Positions 1 to 11,458 of a DNA stretch of 64,000 nucleotides are shown here, piece by piece. A program made the translations under genes and the position numbers. Under the pieces are notes generated by a model. That model searched no databases, was not told where the DNA came from, and saw only the letters and a program-made list of their open reading frames with translations. The number at the start of each line of letters is the position of its first letter. Within the stretch, counting starts at the first letter, position 1. Origin of the DNA: Takakia lepidozioides (taxonomy: Eukaryota > Streptophyta > Takakiopsida > Takakiales > Takakiaceae); contig CM060732.1 of assembly GCA_030704615.1 (NCBI GenBank), positions 36,499,053 through 36,563,052 of the forward strand, in the 5' to 3' direction.

Positions 1-1005
1 CAGGAAGCTCTATTCCTAAGAGATCAAGGAGGCATTAGTAGATTATATTGACTCCATGGGTGACTCTCCCTTGTAAACAGCTGCAAACAGAACCCTGTTC
101 TAGTATAGATCTCTCTCAGCCCCAAGGTAACCCCCTTTGTGAATCTAAGTGAACCTATGCTCAGATGATGTTAACATGACACATTTTTGGTCGTGAACAG
201 AAAGAGGATTAAACCTTTGATACTACTGGGAAACAACGTGACAGACATACAACAATTTTCTAATTTAGGTAGGAGAGGCTTGTCCTGAAATTGTACCTGA
301 TGCCTTTGCGGTACCAAAACAATTCATTATCCACAGATAGAGAATAATCCATACTCTAGCTCACATCGGATGTGTTCAAAATCCATGCACAACAGTCTGA
401 GGCTTGTGGAATTGTAGTGTGGTTCAGGTGAAATTGTGAGCATATCATTTTCTTCCATTGTGGGAAATAAGAAAGAGGAGGCACTGAATGCACTTCACGT
501 GCCACCATTTACTGTGGGTACGAAGAGCTCCCACATGCTCTTCTTGCATGCTGGCCTGTTTGAAGAGCTCCCTTTCTCCCCTGTGTGTAAGGTATGGATG
601 CCGTCTCCTTTGACCCTTCTCACACTGAAATGTTTTCACTTATTTTGGAACCAGGACCCCCAGAAATTTCCCTGTCACTACTTGCAAGGGAGGTTACCGC
701 AAACTATCTCCTTAGTCTGCAATCTAGTTGAAAAGTTTGCTGCAATCTCCTCCAAGGGCAATAGAATGATCACTAGAACTTCATGTCGGAATCAGCTTCA
801 GTTGAATGAACTTACTCCTGATAAGTGAAAGGGGGAGCTATGTAGTGGAGAATATGCTTACTAGGACTACGGTACGGACTTTCCCAAAGAAGATCATACG
901 ATTATTTCTCGGGCTGCCATAACTGTAAAGTGGTACACTAGCAATATGGGCTTGTGATTAGGACGTTCTTGTTGCTGCTTCTTGTGTGCTGCGTATAAAT
1001 TGCAG
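1..1005. other. 5' flank of CFAP251, exons not resolved
   Basis: No gene model can be closed here. The CFAP251 exons that follow start well inside the protein, so its N-terminal WD repeats must lie here or left of the window. A possible exon begins near 593 (frame reading MDAVSFDPSHTEMFSLI), which resembles a WD-repeat strand, but I could not place its splice sites in phase with the exon at 1006. Confidence 0.4.
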
Positions 1006-3658
1006 GGAGAAAAGGTGATGAAGACAATGCCTGAGACAGTGACTGCTGTGGCAACCCACCCCTCTCTCCCACACTTTGCAACTATCAGCCCCGGTGCTGG
1101 TCTCCAGGTTGGTGAGCCATTACATGTTTGGGTCACCTCTGTTAGCATGGTCCTGGTAACATGAATATATGTTTTGAACAACTGAGTTTTGTTGCATGTA
1201 CGCCTCAGGATCATACTGAGACTTCAATCCCAATTCTGGAAGGGCAATGGCTAGCTGATGCTTGTTCTTTTTGTGGTCCGGTTGGAGGGTAGATATGTGA
1301 CTATTCCACCAAGAAGCTGGTTGGAGAAAGGGACTTTGCTAAGCTGCACGTGAGTATCAAGTACATGCATGTGTTCATGGCGGGGTTTGTCTTGAATTTT
1401 ATTGTTCATGCTGTTAACAGAGATAGAGGGGAGATTGGATATGTCCCTCTCCCATACATGTGGGATTTTTACTACAAAGATTCCAGGTGAACAGTGTAAG
1501 TTGACAGGCATAGCTTTTGCACTTGGGCTGGATTGAACCGCATACAATTACTTGGCCCTTAAGGTATGGGTGGTTGATGCCCAGGTCTGCAGCGTTGCAT
1601 ACTCTCCACTGGGGACCTTGATTGCTTGTGGCTTCACCAACGGAATCCTGAAGGCTTGTGCTTTTTCTCTCATAACCTCAGTTGTAACCCTCGTGTTTGG
1701 TAGTCATCATCGTTGATTGCATAAAATGCCCAAAATTAATATACAAGCATGACAGATCTCCAGCTTTAGGACTGGGGGATCATGTAGCCTGCCACACAGC
1801 CACCATTCTTAGATTACAGTGCACAGTGTCACCTAAATTGAAGCATAGATGCATCCCCTTAGAAACAATTCATGAGTTTCTCATGCCAACTGGTTGCACG
1901 GTCCAGTAGATAATGTGAGCTTTGCATTTTTTTTTTGGCACGAAGATCTGCTTCTTCTGTAAAAGAAACCTGCTAGTAGTGCTTATAGCCTTCTGTATCT
2001 TTCTTACCACACTCATCTCATTATTACCTGATGGCAGCTTGTGCGAGCTGACTTTTTTGAGGACTTGCAAAGCTTCTCTTACACAAGGTTGAGCATTACT
2101 CAGGCAAGTGCTATGTTCCATTCCAGCAAAGAAGCAGAAAATGCCAAAGGGAGATAGAGGTTCAAACTTGAGATGGCAAGCAAAAAGCTTGAGAAGAGAT
2201 TAAGACAGATGAGTATCTTTGACCATGTGCTAAGACCAAGATCACTGAATGCAGTTGGAGTTCTCGAAATGTGGAACTCATTTATGCACTGCGGACGCTA
2301 GTTTTTGTGTGGCTCTCATCAGCTACAAGGTTTGTCTTGCCACTCTAAACGCCTTGAATCATGAGTGGATCTGAAATAATTCTCTTTTTCGTGGAGAAGG
2401 AAAAAGAGGGATGAGGTCCAACAGGAAAAACAGACAGTGTGAGATAAGGGAAAAGAAAACAAGTACAAAGTGGGGTGCGCATCAATCATCAACTAGAGAT
2501 TAGTTGCAACTTTCTGCCTGTTTCGTCTCTGTCGTTCTTTTACAGATCAGGATTATGTTGGGGTTGACTGTTGAGTAGCATAAACATGAAAATCACGAGA
2601 GTTTGCATGGGGAACAGGGTGACGAGCGGTGGGAATGCATTGGAAAATACCGATCTCATGCGAGGATGGTCGCAGGAGTACATTTTGCTGTGGATGGCAA
2701 AGGGCTGACCAGATTATTCTCCATAGGCCATGTCTGTTTCTACTTCCCTGGTCTACTCGGAGTGCTCTGAGACTTTGCAATAAGAATGAGAGCCAGAGAA
2801 AGATGATGATGCACTTAGTAGACTTAGCTTGCTAGACTTCTAGCCCATCAACTCTGGACACAGCTGAAGTTGGGGAGGCGGGAGGAAGGAAAGCAGCATG
2901 AAGGTCACTACCTCGTGGAAGGCTTGATCCATAAAGTCGGACACACCTTAAGAAATTGTGAGAGAGTAAGAAAGAAAGAAACTTGATAATGGACGCTGAA
3001 AGAGCTTATGTGACAACGGAAAATAGAACAACAGGATAGAGAGTGAAAAATTAAGAGGTCGGAATGAAGGCCACTACCATCGTCGAAGTCTCACTCCAGA
3101 AGTGACTTGCCTTGAGAACACTGAGAAAAGAAAGAAGATAGAAAAAGGAACTTGTACCAATGAACATCTTGCGCTGCCTGTTTCCATGCAACAGGATACT
3201 ATGTTGGTGGAGTACGATGTGCTGGGATCTGCACCAGACACGGGACTGAAGCTAAAAGGGCGATGGCCACTCAACCCTTTGGCACATCCCACATCTGTTG
3301 CATCATGTCGATCCTTCTTAGGAGAGGTGCGGAGATCAAACAAACCCCCTGCAATACCAAATTGCAACGCAATTTTCATAATCAGGATTTGGGCTTGTTG
3401 TGTCGTGATGGCGATGCCACCCGTGAAGTACACAGAGATATGAGTAAGTAGATCCTTTCTGTTGTCACGCAGTTGCAATTGATAATTGGCGATGAAGGTT
3501 ACAAGGTGCGCATCTACGACACGGAGTTTTTCATTTGCAGAAAGACGTTTTTGGGTCCTGCCTATGGAAGCCCTGTTTGTCAAATGTTGACTGTCTCTCA
3601 CACTTCTAAGGTATGTCAGGAAAGTGACTATCACAATCATTTACTAGAAGCTAGAGAT

Positions 3659-3697
<39 letters not shown>

Positions 3698-5980
3698 GAA
3701 GCACCATTTCATTTCTCCTAAACTCTTCTACATTCTTGTCCAATAAGGCCATTGGGCTGCCGGCTTGTGGATGTTTCTAAGTTCCTTTCTTTCATTTCAA
3801 ATTATTTTAACTGTGTTCTACTCAACCACATCCACCCCACCCTTTCACATACTGCATGTGTTCCTTCTTTCTGCTTCACTTTCTCTAGCTCTGCATGTGT
3901 CCACAAATGTGAAAGAACCTGTTTCTGAAGCCTTGTTTCCCCTCAAAATGGAATATATCGTAGCAGGTGACAAAAAGCCATCTCAATCCTTTTGACCTGA
4001 TTTGCTTGTACAGTGGAGACTGATCGAGGAACCATGTATTCAAAATATAAGGTGGATTGAGTGTTGTCTCTGGCAGGACTATATCTTATTTTCAACACGG
4101 GAGCAAGTTATTGGTCTGATGAGTTATCCCAGTGAAGGGAAGAAGAATCTACAAATTCTAGGAGTAATTGCCCATCCTGGAATTGTTTCTTCTGCTGCGG
4201 TCTCCTATGATTCTAAATATATACTCACGACTAGTGGCTTGGACAGGTGGACTCCATCTCTTGTAGAGTCTACAGTCTCTCCTTCCGCCTTTCCTTGGCA
4301 GGATGGGTGATGCAGTCTTGAGTATTGCTATGGGCTCTCATTTTTGTGGGGTCTATTATTTTTGAGGTTGACTTTAACAAGTTATGTCATACAACGAGTT
4401 CTGATGCAGCTCATCATTAAAGACAGTAACAGATGTAGGGTTAGACTCATGCTACTAACCAGGATTGGTAAGCAACTGTGGAGATTTTTCCTTAAATTCC
4501 CCCTGGCTGTGGCCATCTGCTAAGTGATTAACTGAACTCAACTTCTCCTTATCAGAGGTAGTCTGTACTTGTACCAAATTGTTCATATTTTCCTGTATGC
4601 TTGGTTCCTGATTGGTGAAGTAATACAGAAGTGTGTTATGTAAGGGGACAGCATTGTAAACTTGTGGAGAGTGAACCTACCTATCCTGGACTCTTTCCTG
4701 GAGATTGAGTTGAAAAGATCAGGGCCCTATGGGCGACTCTCTCGAGCTGCGGATGCTGCTGAGCTACAAGCTGTACGGGAGCTTTTTTTCTGTGCTCAAA
4801 TTCGGACTCAGGTATGCTGTCTCTCCGTAGGATTCTCTGCATGAATGAACTCTTTTCAAAGCTGAAGGTTTTTCTTTATTCTTTGCAAAGCGTATGTGTG
4901 GAGAAAGTGGCCTAAGGTGCTGGACTGGACACAGGGTGAAGATTCTCCATATGAAAGGCACTTGGATGGATCACTGCCTTTGGAGCAAATACCAGATTTG
5001 CTGCGTGGCCTAGGCATGTACCCCTCCAACTCAGATATTGAGGACATCCTCGTTGAAATACGGCAGCCTTAGTAAGCACCGTTGCACCATGTGTCCTCAC
5101 TATCTGCCATAATTTCTTTTGTAGATGTGGGTTAAGAACTAGCTTACTTCAGGAACTTAGATTCTTGCCAGGATTGGTATGGCAAACCTTTGAGGATGCA
5201 TGAGGAGCCCAACGATATTTCATTGTAACCACTGGAGATCTGCGATGGAATGGCAATGCTTGAAAACTGAATTGTGGTTTGTTTGCTGTACTTCATGCAG
5301 TATAAATTCGGGGCTCGATCTACCCACAAGCATTGAATTTGAAAAATTTGCCACTATATTTTCCAATCACAGGCCCGTTTTCCCGTTTGATGAGTCCCAC
5401 ATATACCAAGCTCTTGTTGTAAGCTTTCATACTTTCTTCTAATCTTGGTATGTATCTCTTGCAAATCTTGCTAGAGGATGTCGGTTGTGTCAGCCATGAG
5501 AGCAAAGTGTGCCGGTGTATGTCGGATTTCCAATGTCGTTCATTTCCTGGACTGTGAAGGAACTGGGTGCTGATCCTTCAACAAGTAAAATCGATTCGGA
5601 GCCTGTCCTGAAAGTTCTTCAAGCTGAAGGGGAGGTCATGAGCAGGTAGGAGTTTCCTCACTCTGACAAGAAGTGATCAAACCCTTCTACACTAAACAGA
5701 AAAGGAATTTCAAAGCACTACACTGAACTGCTGAATCTTTGAGTTCGCCAGTGGAGGTGATCAGTATGTTAATTTTCTTTCTGACAGTCTTGTTGTATTG
5801 CCAATCACTCCTCCAAGGTTTCAAAGCCAACTCTGAGGGTGTAGGGACATTTGCAGGGACGAGTTGGAGAATTGTCTAAGTATATGCTTACAGCAAGAGG
5901 TGAATCTTGACACATTTCAACCAGAAATTGATTCAACCTACTTAGCTCATGATGTCTTGGAATTTGAAGAATATACCTGA
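1006..5980 (+). CDS. CFAP251: CFAP251/WDR66-like axonemal protein, 5'-incomplete
   Basis: Fourteen exons can be joined in phase: 1006-1107, 1293-1349, 1585-1653, 2038-2103, 2255-2329, 2618-2731, 3195-3326, 3473-3610, 4077-4246, 4652-4811, 4935-5071, 5301-5418, 5560-5645 and 5857-5980. They give 515 codons and a TGA stop. The product shows WD-repeat blades (AYSPLGTLIACGFTNG; WECIGKYRSH), the CFAP251 block around VLGVIAHPG (here ILGVIAHPG), then the EF-hand-like C-terminal part (IPDLLRGLGMYPS; FSNHRPVFPF). In ciliates and algae this protein belongs to the calmodulin- and spoke-associated complex at the base of radial spoke 3, so here it should act in sperm flagella. Donors after exons 3 and 4 read GC rather than GT. 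Exons upstream of 1006 are missing from the model. The gene converges on STN8, with about 410 bp between the two stops. Confidence 0.88.
3664..3692. repeat. (CT)n microsatellite
   Basis: Uninterrupted CT dinucleotides in the CFAP251 intron between 3610 and 4077. Confidence 0.9.
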
Positions 5981-6391
5981 CCATCTGAACATTTTGAATA
6001 AAGAATAATCTTGCATTCTCCATTTTCAGAAGAGTCTATTCACTTCAAACGCTCCACTTCATGTCCACAATGTTCCGAGTGTGACTTCCAAGAGTGCCAC
6101 TTAGTCTATGCACTTGCACAATGACATAGAGCAACACGAAGATAATAGAGAGAGATGAGTTAGGAATGCTTTTTTAAGGGGTGGAAGCATAAGTCAGGAA
6201 TGCGACATATCTAACTAGCGCACTCCATATTAACTGAGGCAAAATTTGCAGAACTGACTTCTGAATATAATTGTAATGCCCAATAGTGTACATCATGTTG
6301 GAACACTTCCTACATGCTTTTCTGACAGCATTCTTGTAATCATACATGTACAGAGTGTTATCCCGGGGCCAAATGTCTCAAGAAAAACAAA
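5981..6391. other. Convergent intergenic region
   Basis: AT-rich spacer holding the 3' ends of CFAP251 (+) and STN8 (-). I see no further gene or repeat. Confidence 0.6.
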
Positions 6392-9291
6392 CTATTTTGC
6401 AAGTGTAAGCTTTGAGAGCACCGTTGCAGCCTGATCACCCCCCAAGAGGAAATATGGGTGTCTCAAGGCAGCTGCAGCTGAGAGCCGTCCTCTTCCCATC
6501 ACTCCCCTTTCACGAATAAGTTTTGTGGCCAGATCCCACCCTTGCCCACCATCAAGATCCAAAACATCAAAATTGGGTCTCACTTTTGTCATTTCCCTCC
6601 ACTTCTTCAGGTCATAACCAACCTGAGCAATCTCCTTCTTAAAAGTTTGAAGTCCGATGGATGTCCTTAAAGAAGCAGATGCCATTTGGAGTAAGATGAT
6701 GCCAGCCGAGTATGTGTCAAATAGGTCTGGGCTGTTGAACTGCAGTAAGTACATCCCACACAGATCCAAAACACTTAAAAAGCTGACCTTGCATTTGGTT
6801 GTTCATACTACATTTGAGTATGTTTGCCACAGCAAGGCTGACTTTCAGCAGTCAGTGTCGCTGTAATGCCCAGTTGGCAACTCCTACTTGCAGTAAGGTC
6901 AACCCACACATCTCACCAAACATTTTGGTGAGTCAAAGCACTGAAATTGAGGCATAGGTTTTTTTCCCAGAGTGAGTGGTGAGGGTCCTCATGGTAGACT
7001 ACAAAAACTTCATAGTTTCAATTGTCTTACACGAGGAAGAGGAAAAGTGGAGTACACCGACAGCATGGTGTGACAAGGGCAAAACAAGCATCTGGACCGT
7101 AAATACCCCCAATAATCTTTCCACCCCAAGTGCCATATGCCAAAAATAGATGCCTAACAGATGCGTTTTCTTGCAAGGAAACCCTGTAAACAAAATGATG
7201 CAGTGATCCCCACACCCATGCAGAGATAAAAGCACTAACCTGCCAAATGAAAGGGGAGAGGATGGCTGCAACCGGTGCAGGTGGAGGCAGAGGAGTCTCT
7301 TCAGGAAGTACGTAGAGTTCAGGGGGGCAGTAGTCAGGGTCCAGCATGCCTCGATCGGGCACATAGTTTTTTCCAACCCGAAGGTCTGTAGCAGACCCAA
7401 AATCGATTAGTTTCACTTTGCCCTTGTTGGTCACAACCAGGTTGGATGGCTTCACGTCGCGATGAACAATGCCAGTTGCATGCATTTTGTTGAGAGAGGT
7501 CATGATCTGCCGCATTATCTGCTTAATAATCAGTGCACTCCGTTGGACGGGGTCTGGACTTTTCAGCGGGCGACCAAATAGTGCTTCCCCTAGATTTTCA
7601 GGAAAGTTCCGTTGTTTCATAAAGTCCCCAAGAGTTGAATCACCCTGCAATGGGCAGTGATCATTAGACGAAACAAAGATTAACAGCAGTAACCTACACC
7701 TTTGTACATCCAAGAGATGTCAATACTCCTAGAGGAAGGGTAATGGTTGGACAGAATTGTGGAGGTGTTCTTGATGCTTTTGATTAGACTTTCCACCTAT
7801 AAAGCTCTTGGAGATTGGTTCCCTCCTTTTATCACAAGTTTTTATTGGATATATTTTAAGGTGAGGAAAACGAGCTTCCTGCATTATACTTCAAGTGACC
7901 TTAACACAAGTGTGTGGACCAATAGAGCTAGGACTCGCCAGACTGCCAAAAGTGCTTACAGACATTTGCAATAAGCCTATTCCACTGATTTCACTATCTT
8001 CGTCACAGTCCAAATTGTCAATTTCATGACTGTCAGATGGCAAGAGCCTGTGAAATGCTGACTGACACACTCTCCAACCCATATCAAACATAAATCTGCA
8101 ACTTCACATCCAAAATCAAACACAGGTTGCAATCTCAACCTCATAACTCCAGACAAGCCATTTGCCACCCTGTGTGAACTGACCCCGAGTTGTGTCAGCA
8201 ATGAAGCTGCCAAGGTACTTGGCACATGCATTTGGTGCAACCCGGGACATCCGGTTGTTGAACCACTCCTCCACCTCACCACATTCCTCTGCTCCTTGCA
8301 CCCCTACTTTCACCTGAATTCTCAGAGCTGTTGCAATGTAAGATGTACTTGCAATCCACGGAAACAATGCAAGATGAAATCTGAAGGGAAAATGCGACAA
8401 GCCTTCACTGGAAAGAAATTCCACTAGGCCATTGTTTGAAACCCCCTGTGACTTCTGTCTATTAAATTTTAGTTCGATGCGAAAAGGTCTGGTCCTCTGT
8501 AACAATCCCCAGCACATGGCGCATCCAGAATTCTCCTCAACAGGCTTGAACACAACTAATATAACTGACTAGATTGCCAAAGCCGTGCAGGGTTCTGAAC
8601 TTGCAGCGCTTACCTTCTTAAGAATGACTTTTTTGAAGCTTTTGTATCCTTCATACTCCTCGATGCGGCGCCCTCTCCTCCCAAACTCTTCGTGACTATC
8701 CACGTTTCGGGGCAAGATTACCCCCATATACACAGTGCCGAATGATCCTTCTCCCAGTCTCTCCCCCACGAGAAAATCACTTCTCTTCCAGCTCCTCCTG
8801 CCACGGACCCCATCGACCACAAACTGCAATGGGGCCAAAACGTAGCTATCAAGCGCGCCCTTGAGGACGCCAGGCCTTGCTGTCAAGTACAGCCAGCCGC
8901 TGGCAGTGGCTCCCACAACGCGCCATCTCTCACCGTCAGGGAGCTCGGAAAATGACCTGATTGCACTCGTGCCTGCCTGAACGAAACCCCCAGTGTCTTG
9001 CATTGACAGCTCTTGGATTGTTTGTTGGAGACCATTCCACGGAAGACTGGCCACCACATCAGTCATAATGTTGGCCACCGCCATTCTGCCAAGACCACTT
9101 GTCCGTCGAGCTTTTAAGGGACCACTTTGGGAGACGGTACGAAGGGAGGGTCTAACCTCTCCCCAGAATCTGGATTGCAAAAAAACTACTTGTGCCTTCG
9201 TCTCTTCCCCAGAGACTTTCTTCTTTCCCACAAAAATTAATGTCGAGCGCGGCACTGTCGTGACCGCCCGAGCTCCAAGAACCTCCGCCAT
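6392..9291 (-). CDS. STN8: STN8-type thylakoid serine/threonine kinase
   Basis: Four exons on the minus strand, 9291-8614, 8313-8140, 7644-7240 and 6739-6392, join in phase to 534 codons plus TAG. The first ~75 residues are basic and Ser/Ala-rich, as expected of a plastid transit peptide. The kinase domain has GEGSFG (residues 180-185), the VILKK lysine, catalytic HRDVKPSN (345-352), DFG (365-367), and YCPPELYVLPEETP in place of the usual APE. The end, AAALRHPYFLLGGDQAA, is typical of STN8. STN8 phosphorylates photosystem II core proteins (D1, D2, CP43, PsbH) in the thylakoid and is the partner of the LHCII kinase STN7. Sequence between and after the domains follows STN8 rather than STN7. All visible key residues are intact. 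Confidence 0.95.
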
Positions 9292-11458
9292 CGTAGAGTG
9301 TTGCCCTCTCCGTTTATCTTACAAAGGGAGGTGCGAGTATGTATCACATACTGCGCTAAAATCTCTTCAAATTCGCTAAATATCAGAGCGCGGTGTGTCC
9401 GTCCACAAAAAATTCTGCTCTCTCGCAATCAACAATCAACAATCAACATGCTACTCTGTGGTCGATGGAAAAGACAGTGCCCAGCATATTGTACTGGCTC
9501 TGGAAATGAGCTTTCAGACCTCCTAACGGAGGCGGTGGGTTCCATTGTCCCACAATCACCAACAGCCTACTCCTAGCACCCATTTGAAGATTGTCACAGA
9601 ATGAGAAGACCACAATACGCAAGGTGATCTTCTGTGCGAGAATCTCCGGAGTGACAGTCCAAATTTCATATTCTGGGTTCCAAGTCCTGCAACCCGCATT
9701 TCACCCAGCTTCAAAATCCGAGTCCAGTCATAAAATCCCACTTAAATCTCTGCCCATGTTAGTGAAGCATCCTGCAGCAAGGCTCCCACGATGCTGCTCT
9801 ATCGCTCTCACTCTCATCTATAACTTACATCACACAGCCAGTGTGAGAGACAGGATCCAACACCCGCGCGCTCTACGTGGGAGTTTCTTATCCTTGAGAT
9901 TCCTGATCGAGTGGCTCATAATCGTTGCTAGATTCCACGGTGCTCAGAGCAAGATCAGGACACGAGGCATACCATCCTCTCAGCGTTGCCACCAACAAGA
10001 CAACACCACATCACCCCACCACCCGTCCACATGCAACACTTGGCCCACTTATGTCCGATGTCCAGATCCACACATCTCTTCACAAGTTACCGCTTGTCAC
10101 ACATTCTCTTGTTTCCCCACTAAGTTATGTCTGGCTTCTGATCATGTTCAGAGTTGCCTGAATAGCTCTCAACATTTGTGATTGTGATTGTGATCAGTTG
10201 TCATATCTGCATCAAGAGCACTTACAATTGTGCAATCTTCAAGCTCAAGTTATAGCAGCCGCCTTTGCCCAACTTGAGATTGATCATGTATCATAGAAGA
10301 GACAAGAGCTTCAAAACGACTAAGTGCTTCTGCACTGATCTTTTTGTCATGTCTGGGAAACTTTTAGATGGGGATGTGTAATTTGGATGACATTCACCTG
10401 TTCTGGGTTGTAAAGCCAGGATTCCTCCTACACTTTTATTCCCCATCATGAGGAGCGGACAGGAGATGCTGAAGACCCTGCTGTTTCCAAACACATCTAT
10501 TTATTTTTCGCATGAGTTTAATTCCCCATTCTGAGGCCGTTGCCATGTTCAGATGGGGCCTGCCCTATATGCAGATCACTTGTTATGTCAAAAACATGTA
10601 CCCCCATGAATTTGCCTGTTGCCAATGATGTTCGGGGTCAGATCCTCCACCCCTACCTACCAAATGGTGGACAGAGACAAACACACCCTCGACAGACTCC
10701 CAGAGAACTCAAAGAGAATACTCCAATTTTCGTTTAGCTTGTTATGCATGTCCTTCGTGATGCAACAGTTTTAAGTGTTCAGCTGCCACTCAACTCAACT
10801 ATATGGAAACATTTACATGTCCCAATAAAATGGCTTGCAAGTTCATAGTAGTTTTCAAACTTGTACAATTTCTTTGTACTCTAGATTACTGCAGTGATGG
10901 TCACCATCAGAGTTTTATTGACAACATCCCTCATGCAACTGTAGTGATTATAACTGCATGATGAGGGCAACAGATGAATCATGTGATGTATGTGACATTA
11001 CTGAGATAAAAGTAAAATCTATTGTCAACAACAAACCAGAGGGTGCAGACTCAACCTTTCAGTGCACAGCTTAACCTTTCCGTTGCCTTGATTCAACTGA
11101 TTCATGAATGACCCTCAGCTGTGGTCAGATTATAGACCATGCGCTAGGGCGATACTGACAATTACCTGTGTGCTAAATAACAGCTCTCATTCAGATCTAA
11201 CAGATCGAACCCGTGCACATCCTGAAGCACAAATGCCCCTAGCAGAATGCGATACTCAGTCCATCCCCTTGCAAAAGTAATATGAGAGATCTATGGTTCT
11301 GCACCAGAACCTCAGGGATCTGTGAAGGATATTTACATACCTTGAATGACATCATCATACTGACCCTTCCACCTGTTTCAATCGACTCAAATCACTGCAT
11401 GTACTAAAAGATGGCAGGAGTCAAATATCAATTCGCACAAACTAGACCTACTCAGAGC
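9292..11458. other. Intergenic region, STN8 promoter side
   Basis: This is the upstream region of STN8 and the 3' flank of the sorting nexin gene. It has short CAATCAA repeats near 9427-9448 and a TGTGAT run near 10180. Several open frames of up to 196 codons overlap here in different frames and resemble no family, so I do not call genes. Confidence 0.5.

Noticed and set aside
8993-9379. Plus-strand frame over the start of STN8
   Set aside because: It lies antisense to STN8 exon 1 and resembles no family.
9591-10181. 196-codon open frame between STN8 and SNX2
   Set aside because: It has no domain, no flanking splice signals and overlapping frames of similar size. The composition looks like non-coding DNA.
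10880-10965. Imperfect hairpin (CCCTCATGCA and TGCATGATGAGGG) as a possible microRNA precursor
   Set aside because: The stem is too short and interrupted for a plant microRNA precursor, with no further support.
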